Shown: positions 17,282-24,234 of the stretch, piece after piece
Numbering within the stretch: position 1 is the first letter of the stretch
Layout of the letters: each line of letters opens with the position of its first letter
NCBI RefSeq assembly: GCF_006716305.1
Contig: NZ_VFOU01000003.1
Coordinates: 620,001-684,000, forward strand
Direction of reading: 5' to 3'
DNA length: 64,000 bases
From: Enteractinococcus coprophilus
GTDB lineage: Bacteria; Actinomycetota; Actinomycetes; Actinomycetales; Micrococcaceae
Translations under genes and position numbers: made by a program
The notes under the pieces: model-generated
What the model was told of the DNA's origin: nothing
Database searches by the model: none
What the model saw: only the letters and a program-made list of their open reading frames with translations

Positions 17282-18169
17282 CTAGGGTGTCTCGTGTTGT
17301 CGTAGCAGCGGTGTTAGCGACGGCGGCGTACCAGCGATGAAATTGGTGGTGGCCACACCAAACTTTGCTTGAGCCGGGAGTGGTTCGGCACGCAGAGCTG
17401 CGGTGAAGGCGTCCATGCCTCCCAGCTCAGGGATAGCTAACGGGGTGTGGGTGCCGACCATGACAATATTGCCGCGGCGGCGACCTTTAAACATGGTCGC
17501 ATCCGAGATCAGGGTGACGTGTTCAAATGCTTGTGCCAGAGCGGCCGCTTCTTCGCGTGCCGGGTGCAGATTCGGTGAACCACCATAGTTGATGATGTAG
17601 GCGCCCTGGGGACCGACGGCGCTGGCGGCTCGTTCGGCGGCTTCCAGTCCGGTCAGGTGCATCGGTGTGATGTGGTCACCGCGGGTCGTGCCAATGAAGA
17701 CGTCGCGGATGATGACGTCCCAGCTGTCGGGTCGGGTTTCGGCCAGCACCTGGCCGGCTTCAGCCACACGCATCTTGACGATTGGAGCGCGCGGAAGCCC
17801 AAAATTATTACGCGCCAGTTCGGTAAGTTTCGCGTCCATCTCGACCGTGGTGTGCCGCGAGTTCGGGTAGCGATCCGCACCCCAACGGGCCAGTGTCGCT
17901 CCGGCACCGCCTAAGTGCAAGAACCGCAGACGGGCTTCTTGTGGGTAGCGAAAACCTATCGCGATGGCGATCCAGCGCATGTACTCAAAGCCCAGCCGCT
18001 GCGGCTCATCCGGGATCATCTGGGAGGATTGCACACCGTTGAGTAACAATTCCCAGGCACCCGGGGTGAATGGGTCGGGCCGAATTTCCGCGGTGCCCGA
18101 ATCGATCTCATAGATCCCTGGTTCAATATTCACCGCAGACTGTTTCTGGTTGCGCTGCTGTTTCGTCAT
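17282..18169 (-). CDS. Spermidine synthase-like methyltransferase-fold protein
   Basis: From the ATG at 18169, which overlaps the upstream stop as ATGA, the protein is 295 residues. It has the spermidine synthase-like Rossmann fold: FLHLGGAGATLARW is the nucleotide loop, VEMD is the beta-2 acidic end, and DVIIRDVFIG is at the active-site strand. In true aminopropyltransferases that last motif is followed by other acidic residues; here it is RDVFIGTTRGDHIT, as in the actinobacterial spermidine synthase-like group. Polyamine synthesis is therefore doubtful. It is the last gene of a three-gene unit with overlapping stops and starts. Confidence 0.78.
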   Translation of the reverse strand: MTKQQRNQKQSAVNIEPGIYEIDSGTAEIRPDPFTPGAWELLLNGVQSSQMIPDEPQRLGFEYMRWIAIAIGFRYPQEARLRFLHLGGAGATLARWGADRYPNSRHTTVEMDAKLTELARNNFGLPRAPIVKMRVAEAGQVLAETRPDSWDVIIRDVFIGTTRGDHITPMHLTGLEAAERAASAVGPQGAYIINYGGSPNLHPAREEAAALAQAFEHVTLISDATMFKGRRRGNIVMVGTHTPLAIPELGGMDAFTAALRAEPLPAQAKFGVATTNFIAGTPPSLTPLLRQHETP

Positions 18170-18726
18170 GATCGCACCATAGCCTGACGCGCCACCCCGT
18201 GCCACGGTGCCACTGCCGGGTCGACCGGTTCTCCAAGGTCTGCAAACCCGGCAGCGCGCAAACTCTGGACCACCGCAGGCGCATGGCCAGAAACCCAGGT
18301 GAGCGCCGGAACGTCCCCGACCGCCTGGTCAACCAGGGCCTTGCCGATCGCGGCGGCAGCGTCGTCGGCCAGATAAAAATACCGGATCTCCCGGACGTCG
18401 CCCAGGCTATAGAGCTCGACGAACTCGGCGGTGTGCTCGCTGTATTTGGTGGTGGCCAGAATGGTTCCGATGATCCGGTCGCGCAGGTCCTCGGCGATCC
18501 AGATCTTGTCACCTTTGGCAATCCGCGATTGCCAAAACTTCACCTGTTCATCGGTTGTGGCCTCAGCCTGCGCGAAAAACCCCTCGTCTTTCAAGCGGCC
18601 GTACATTGCCCGCCAGGCGCGGTGCTTGAACTCCACCAGCGCCCGAGCATCAGCCGCCGCGGCATCACGCAGATAATACTGTGCGCCGGTTTCGGTGGTG
18701 GCTTTGCGGTTGAACGGCCAAATCAC
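18166..18726 (-). CDS. GNAT-family N-acetyltransferase
   Basis: The 186-residue product begins at a GTG (18726) that overlaps the previous stop as GTGA. The N-terminus (YYLRDAAAADARALVEFKHRAW) and the central IWIAEDLRDRIIGTILATT are typical of GNAT acetyltransferases, where the second segment forms beta-3/beta-4 at the acetyl-CoA site. The usual R/Q-x-x-G-x-A loop is not clear, so the fold is fairly sure but activity is not. Translational coupling to both neighbours suggests a shared task; the substrate is unknown. Confidence 0.72.
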   Translation of the reverse strand: MIWPFNRKATTETGAQYYLRDAAAADARALVEFKHRAWRAMYGRLKDEGFFAQAEATTDEQVKFWQSRIAKGDKIWIAEDLRDRIIGTILATTKYSEHTAEFVELYSLGDVREIRYFYLADDAAAAIGKALVDQAVGDVPALTWVSGHAPAVVQSLRAAGFADLGEPVDPAVAPWHGVARQAMVRS

Positions 18727-19076
18727 TGGGTGCGACCATCTAACAGGTCGTGCACACGGTCAATCTTGGCGTCGAGCTGACCGTCGGATTTGGCCGGGCG
18801 AATGTCGGCCTTCATGGTAATCGAGATGCGCGCGCCGTAGGGTTCCACGGCGTCGACACACCGCTTCAGTACGCCCATGACCTCATCCCAGTCACCTTCA
18901 ATCTCGGTGAACATCGACGACAACCGGTGCGGCAACCCTGAAGCGCGTACGACGTCGTAGGCGGCAGCCACCGCGCGGGCCACCGAGCCGGTCGCGGCGT
19001 CCTCGGGACTATTGGCGGCCGCGTGTTCGCCGAGAGTACCGATACCTGCTACAGAAATAGAAAAAGCGAGAATCAT
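18723..19076 (-). CDS. MTH1187-family thiamine-binding protein
   Basis: The ATG at 19076 gives 117 residues, near the family length of about 100. It starts MILAFSISVAGIG and has a ferredoxin-like pattern with YDVVRASGLPHRLSSMFTEI, typical of the MTH1187/YkoF-like family (formerly DUF77), whose members bind thiamine or a related ligand. A longer in-frame extension to 19253 has no family similarity and no ribosome site. It is the first gene of the unit with the acetyltransferase and spermidine synthase-like genes. A role in vitamin salvage is inference. Confidence 0.82.
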   Translation of the reverse strand: MILAFSISVAGIGTLGEHAAANSPEDAATGSVARAVAAAYDVVRASGLPHRLSSMFTEIEGDWDEVMGVLKRCVDAVEPYGARISITMKADIRPAKSDGQLDAKIDRVHDLLDGRTQ

Positions 19077-19401
19077 GTTTCCATCGTAACTGTATCCAGA
19101 GCCTCGCAGGCCGCTCTGAAAACCCGATGGTATTAATCTGCAGTGTGCGTGCCCTTGCGAAAATTCTGCGTGATTCTCTCCTGAAGCTGATAACGACCAG
19201 TGTGAGACTGTCGCACCATCTAAATGAAAGTATCTACGCAACGACCTACCCATTAGAACGCAAAAGACATGCTGATCGTCAGAAATACGAAAACCCGCCT
19301 ATTCGAGAGGAATAGGCGGGTTCTCGCTCGCTTTATATAGCGTTCGGATTGAAATAAACCAAACGAGATGCTCGGTAAAAAATTTTATAGAGATCGCATT
19401 C
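19077..19401. other. Intergenic region, mostly featureless
   Basis: The stretch is more AT-rich than its surroundings. Apart from the terminator hairpin at 19292-19322 and the expected promoter of the thiamine-binding operon near 19080-19150, no feature is supported. Confidence 0.5.
19292..19322 (-). terminator. Terminator of the RelA/SpoT-like gene
   Basis: A perfect 13-bp stem (19292-19304 with 19310-19322) is followed on the minus strand by TTTTCGTATTTCT. It lies 80 bases past the stop of the broken minus-strand RelA/SpoT gene. Confidence 0.8.
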
Positions 19402-20315
19402 TCATGCAGGCATTTGATCTAGATGCAGGGCGTTGTGCATAAGTCTCCGAGCGCGACCTGCGAAGTAGTTAGCGTGAGTGATTTTCACAGTCTCGAGAGA
19501 GTCTGAGCCGACTAACACGATATCGATCGCGTTATTATTTGCGTACGCTTTTTCCATTTCTGAGTATGCTTCAGTAGCTCGTTCAACGTCACGCCCAAAT
19601 TCCTGAGCGGCGATAAGCTCATCTTTGGCGTGATCAAAAACTAATAAGAAATGTTGAATAGCAGCGGACATTTTTATGAGGTTGTGAGGCAGAGGTGTAT
19701 TAGTCTCCCGAAACCAGTAAATGTCGGAGACAGCCCGGAGAAAATCAAACATTGGACCTTCTCCGTCTTGTTTAAAATTCATCCCCAACTCGTGGGAGAA
19801 GCCCTCTACTGTCTCCGCCCAAATGTGCATAGATTGTGTCCGGATCTGTACTTCAATTGGCAAATCGTTCGAGGAACGAACAACTAAGTGATGAGCCCTA
19901 TAACCGGACCCCGAGGTTTATCTACATAGTCATCGTGATGGATAACCCGTGACCCGAGTCGATCCACCACTGTATCAACCAACTGTTGAAGGCCAACAAG
20001 ATCAGAAACGACCGCGCGACAACCGCCGATATCTTGCATTCGATCTAAGCTCAAAGTAGTCTCGCGATTTTTTAGTTTGTCGATAATCGTCGACTTCTTC
20101 TTGAGCCGTTGAGTCACCTCTGCTTCAACGCGTGCATGCTCCGCATATCGGCGTATCGCCATGTTAGTCGTTCCGATCGGCCTACTAAACTGCGCTCGAT
20201 AACTTCGAATGACCTTTTCAACTACCCGTGCATCTTCGGCGCTACCTTCACCACGGTCGAGTCTTCGAACTTTGGTACCAACCTTCTTAACCTGTTTACG
20301 CGAAGGCATTTCCAA
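19402..20315 (-). pseudogene. RelA/SpoT-domain (p)ppGpp synthetase, frameshifted
   Basis: Two adjacent minus-strand frames encode the halves of one RelA/SpoT-domain protein of about 300 residues. The first (20315 or 20309 to 19884) has KKKSTIIDKLKNRE and DIGGCRAVV, then runs as DYVDKPRGPVIGLIT to a stop. If one base is lost in the reading near 19908, the frame continues GYRAHHLVV...SSNDLPIEVQIRTQSMHIWAE, the classic synthetase segment, and joins the second ORF. So a one-base deletion separates the ATP/GTP-binding parts. No canonical slippery heptamer is seen, so a true mutation (or sequencing error) is more likely than programmed frameshifting. Base composition is more AT-rich than that of its neighbours, suggesting acquisition. 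The start is TTG 20315 (spacing from GGGAG is good) or ATG 20309. Confidence 0.85.
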
Positions 20316-20438
20316 ATTTTAGCTCCCGCCAGTCGATACACCGCTTCAGAGCAAGGCTATAGCTTCCCATCGTAAACATGAACCAGGCACACGACTATAG
20401 TTGGTGAGGGTGCACCCACCCGTTGAGTTGAAAGGCAC

Positions 20439-22517
20439 GTGAGCATGGCCCAAGGTATTTACATCACCACGACGACGATGCGAGCCGGTAAAACCCTGGT
20501 CTCGATGGGACTGGCTGACGCGCTGAACCGGCACGCCGGCCGGGTCGGGTACTTCCGCCCGATCGTTCCCGGCGACGACGTGCACTCCGATTCGATGGTC
20601 CAGTTGATGCGCGAGACTTTTGAGCTGGATGCAACCGCAGCCACCGGCGGAGTCACCGACGCGTATGCCAGGGCGATGATTACCTCGGGCAAACAAGACG
20701 AGCTCTACGCCGAACTCGTGGTCGCCTATGAGACTGTGGCCGCTAATGTCAACGCGGTGGTCATTGAGGGCACTGACCTGCTCAATGGCGATACCGGGTT
20801 TGAACGAGAAATCGACACGGATCTTGCCCTGCACTTCAACGCGCCCGTGCTCGCCGTCGTCTCGGCTCAAGGGCTGACCGCCCAAGAAGCCTCCGAAGCC
20901 GTCGAGTTGACCCGGTCGAATCTGCGCGACGCCGGCTCCGAACTGCTGTCCATTGTGGTCAACCGCGCCGAACCCGCGCTGCTGGATGAAATGGCCACGA
21001 CCATCAAACCGGGAACTAACCAGCGCAAGGTGTACATCATCCCCGAGCTCGAGGAGCTGCGCCACCCAACCGTCGGGGAGGTCGCCTCGGCCCTGAGCCT
21101 GGACTGGGTCGCAGGCTCCGAGCAGCTGGACCGTGACGTGTCCGAGGTCAAGGCCGTCTCGATGGAGGGTGGTAACTTCTTACAAGTCCTCAACGACGGC
21201 GCACTGGTGATTGTTTCGGGGGATCGTTCCGATGCGATCCTGGCGACCCTGGCCGCTGCCCGCACCGCCGACTTCCCGGTCCCGGCCGGCATGATTTTAA
21301 CCAACGGGATCGAGCCCAATCCGATGATCCAGCGGCTGTACTCAGATGCGCCGTTCCCGGTGTTCGTGTCATTTTCGGATACCTTCACGATGGCTCGCGC
21401 GGTCGCCGCCGTCCCGTCGAGTCTCTCAGCTGCCCAACCTCGTAAGACCGCAGCGGTGTTGGGTGCTTGGAATAGCCACGTTGATGAAAACGAATTACTG
21501 TCGCGTATCGAATTGGCCCGGCCCACTGCGATGACCCCGGTGCGGTTTTTGCACCAGCTGACCGCGCGTGCCTCGGCAGACCGCAAACGCATTGTGCTGC
21601 CAGAGGGCCAGGACGAGCGGATCCTGCGCGCCGCCGAAATTCTGCGCCGTCGCGGCGTCTGTGATCTCACGATCCTGGGCGACATCGACGACATCCAGCA
21701 AACCGCCGCCAAGCTCGGTGTGGACCTGACGGGGATCGATCTGATCAACCCGGCCGAATCCCCTGACCGGGAGCCCTACGCCCAGGCCTATGCTGAAGCC
21801 CGCGCACACCGCGGTGTGAAAATCGATTTTGCGCGTGAGATGATGCTGGATCCGGCCTATTTTGGCACGATGATGGTCCAGCAGGGCCACGTCGATGGCA
21901 TGGTCTCGGGTGCCGTGAATACCACTGCGCACACGATCCGCCCGGCACTGGAGTTTGTGAAAACCAAACCCGGCACCAAAATCGTCTCCTCGGTGTTCTT
22001 CATGCTGCTGCCCGACCGTGCTCTGGTCTACGGGGACTGTGCGGTCAACACCGACCCGAATGCCGAACAGCTCGCCGATATCGCTGCCGCGTCAGCCGCC
22101 ACCGCAGCACAGTTCGGGGTTGAACCGCGCGTAGCCATGCTGTCGTATTCGACCGGTGATTCGGGCTCGGGTGAAGCCGTGGACAAGGTCCGCGAAGCGA
22201 CCCAGCTGGTCAAGGCCGCAAACCCGGAACTCAAAGTCGACGGCCCGTTGCAGTACGACGCAGCCGTTTCGGCTTCGGTCGCAGCCTCCAAGATGCCCGA
22301 CTCCGAGGTCGCCGGCAATGCCACCGTGTTCATCTTCCCGGACCTGAACACCGGCAACAACACGTATAAGGCCGTGCAACAGTCGGCCGGTGCGGTTGCC
22401 GTCGGACCGGTCTTACAGGGTCTGAATAAACCGGTCAACGACCTCTCGCGCGGCACTACGGTGGATGACATCGTCAACACCGTGGCCATCACCGCCATCC
22501 AAGCACAAGCCAACTAG
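20439..22517 (+). CDS. pta: Phosphate acetyltransferase
   Basis: The 692 residues match long-form Pta. There is an N-terminal P-loop-like/DRTGG regulatory region (about 1-350, beginning with IYITTTTMRAGKTLVSMGL) and a C-terminal catalytic domain (about 365-690) with RKRIVLPEGQDERILRAAEI and SYSTGDSGSG. It converts acetyl-CoA and phosphate to acetyl phosphate. The start is GTG 20439, five bases after GAAAGG, or ATG 20445, ten bases after. The next gene, ackA, is 24 bases downstream, so the two form the Pta-AckA acetate pathway for overflow or acetate uptake. Confidence 0.96.
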   Translation: MSMAQGIYITTTTMRAGKTLVSMGLADALNRHAGRVGYFRPIVPGDDVHSDSMVQLMRETFELDATAATGGVTDAYARAMITSGKQDELYAELVVAYETVAANVNAVVIEGTDLLNGDTGFEREIDTDLALHFNAPVLAVVSAQGLTAQEASEAVELTRSNLRDAGSELLSIVVNRAEPALLDEMATTIKPGTNQRKVYIIPELEELRHPTVGEVASALSLDWVAGSEQLDRDVSEVKAVSMEGGNFLQVLNDGALVIVSGDRSDAILATLAAARTADFPVPAGMILTNGIEPNPMIQRLYSDAPFPVFVSFSDTFTMARAVAAVPSSLSAAQPRKTAAVLGAWNSHVDENELLSRIELARPTAMTPVRFLHQLTARASADRKRIVLPEGQDERILRAAEILRRRGVCDLTILGDIDDIQQTAAKLGVDLTGIDLINPAESPDREPYAQAYAEARAHRGVKIDFAREMMLDPAYFGTMMVQQGHVDGMVSGAVNTTAHTIRPALEFVKTKPGTKIVSSVFFMLLPDRALVYGDCAVNTDPNAEQLADIAAASAATAAQFGVEPRVAMLSYSTGDSGSGEAVDKVREATQLVKAANPELKVDGPLQYDAAVSASVAASKMPDSEVAGNATVFIFPDLNTGNNTYKAVQQSAGAVAVGPVLQGLNKPVNDLSRGTTVDDIVNTVAITAIQAQAN

Positions 22518-22541
22518 CCCACGCACTCAAAGGAAGCCATC

Positions 22542-23723
22542 ATGCTCATTCTGGTGATCAACTCGGGTTCCTCCTCGCTGAAATACCAGTTGCGGGAACT
22601 CAACGACGACGGCACCGACGCCGCCGAGCCTATCCAGGCGTCCGGGCTCATTGAACGCATCGGGGTGCCCGGTGCCGAAATTGCCAACCACACCGAGGCG
22701 CTCGATATTGTGGCCAAGGAGCTTGATGAAGTGCTCAACGGGCGCACGATCGATGCGACCGGGCACCGCGTGGTCCACGGCGGTGAACGCTTCAAGGCAC
22801 CGGCGTTAGTGGATGCCGAAGTCATCCGAGCAATCGACCGGCTGGCACCGCTCGCTCCACTGCACAACCCGCCCGCGACTGAGGGCCTGCGCGCTCTGAG
22901 CACCAAATGGCCCGAGATGCCCCAGGTCGTCATCTTCGACACCTCGTTCCACCAGACGATGCCACCGCAGGCCTGGCGGTATGCGGTACCAAACTCGTGG
23001 TACACCGACTATGGCATCCGCCGCTACGGGTTCCACGGCACCAGCCACGATTTGGTCACCGGCAAAACCGCCGAGCTGCTGGGCGTGCCCCGCAAGGACT
23101 TCACCGGGATCATCCTGCACCTTGGCAACGGGGCATCAGCTACTGCAATCAAACACGGCAGATCCGTGGATACGTCAATGGGCTATACTCCCCTAGCCGG
23201 GTTAGTCATGGGAACTCGCTCGGGCGATGTTGACCCGTCAATCATCTCGCATTTAGGCACCTCGCACGGCTTTACTGCTCAAGCGATCGACCGTGTGCTC
23301 AACCACGAGTCTGGCCTCCTCGGGATGACCGGTCATGCCGATATGCGCCAAGTGTTAGAGTCTGCTGAGGCTGGGCAGCGCGAAGCTCAAGTGGCCCTCG
23401 AGGTGACCACCTATCGGTTGGCGAAATATATTGGTGGCTATCATGTTGCCATCGATGGTGCGCAAGCCATCACGTTTACCGCCGGGATCGGCGAGAATTC
23501 GGCACCCTTCCGGGCCCGAGTGTTAGATCGTCTTGGCGTGCTGGGCATCAAATACGATCCCGCGCTCAACGAGTCACCCTCCGATGACTCGCGATTGATC
23601 TCCACTACAGACTCAGCAATCGCCGTGGCCGTGGTGCCAACCGATGAGGAAATGGCCATCGCCCAGGAAACCTTCCACATGGTCAATAATGCCAACGCAT
23701 GGGGGCGAGGCGTCGGAGTCTAG
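22542..23723 (+). CDS. ackA: Acetate kinase
   Basis: The 393-residue protein is of normal length. It starts LILVINSGSSSLKYQL (phosphate-1 loop) and contains HRVVHGGERF with the catalytic Arg region. It also has APLHNPP, FDTSFHQTMP, RRYGFHGTSHD and the adenosine motif FTAGIGENS, all conserved in acetate kinases. It transfers phosphate between acetyl phosphate and ADP/ATP. The gene is co-transcribed with pta; AAAGGAAG precedes the ATG by about six bases. Confidence 0.97.
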   Translation: MLILVINSGSSSLKYQLRELNDDGTDAAEPIQASGLIERIGVPGAEIANHTEALDIVAKELDEVLNGRTIDATGHRVVHGGERFKAPALVDAEVIRAIDRLAPLAPLHNPPATEGLRALSTKWPEMPQVVIFDTSFHQTMPPQAWRYAVPNSWYTDYGIRRYGFHGTSHDLVTGKTAELLGVPRKDFTGIILHLGNGASATAIKHGRSVDTSMGYTPLAGLVMGTRSGDVDPSIISHLGTSHGFTAQAIDRVLNHESGLLGMTGHADMRQVLESAEAGQREAQVALEVTTYRLAKYIGGYHVAIDGAQAITFTAGIGENSAPFRARVLDRLGVLGIKYDPALNESPSDDSRLISTTDSAIAVAVVPTDEEMAIAQETFHMVNNANAWGRGVGV

Positions 23724-23751
23724 GCTCTTGCAACCGCGGAAGCGGTAGTCG

Positions 23752-24234
23752 TTAGCTACTCAACACTTGCGGGGAAAGCTGCTTAATTTGGGCTTGAGCC
23801 CAAGTCTGTTGCCGTTGAGTTTCTGGTTGGCACTGCGTGACGACTGACAACAGGTCAGATTGCTGCAAAGCCTTGGCGCCTTGTGAGAGCATCGTCCACT
23901 GCACGGCGATCCCGCTGGCTGTCATGTGGATTGTGCGTAAGTCCCATAACAACGCAAGTCCGGACGGATTATCGATACCCAACGACTCGCTGTGGGTGTG
24001 TTGTTCAGCGTGTTTGGATGCTCTGGCATCTGACGTCTCAGCTTGCAATGCTTCCCCATAATCTGTCGCAATCTCTGCAAGCTTCGCAATATGATTTCGC
24101 GACCATTGCGCCAGGTCCTTCGCGACGTGGTGAACCTCGGGCTCTGTCACATAGCGTGCAGATAGCTGCAGCAGGTCGTGGTATAAGTTCATTTCGGATC
24201 GATGTATTGACACTAATACCGGGCCGATCTTCAT
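23752..24234 (-). CDS. Helical protein coupled to the molybdopterin oxidoreductase
   Basis: This 160-residue protein has no signal or membrane segment. Its pattern is of four long amphipathic helices with a His-rich middle (HRSEMNLYHDLLQLS, HHVAKDLAQWSRNHIAKLAEI, AEQHTHSESLG), resembling ferritin-like or hemerythrin-like bundles, but no full metal-binding set can be claimed. Its ATG (24234) overlaps the stop of the oxidoreductase as ATGA, so the two are translationally coupled. Similar short proteins follow this oxidoreductase group in other actinobacteria, as I recall. It may be an assembly factor or partner; function is unknown. Confidence 0.65.
   Translation of the reverse strand: MKIGPVLVSIHRSEMNLYHDLLQLSARYVTEPEVHHVAKDLAQWSRNHIAKLAEIATDYGEALQAETSDARASKHAEQHTHSESLGIDNPSGLALLWDLRTIHMTASGIAVQWTMLSQGAKALQQSDLLSVVTQCQPETQRQQTWAQAQIKQLSPQVLSS

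Noticed and set aside
19884-19935. Programmed -1 frameshift in the RelA/SpoT gene
   Set aside because: No canonical slippery heptamer or convincing downstream structure was seen at the junction, so a mutation or error is preferred.
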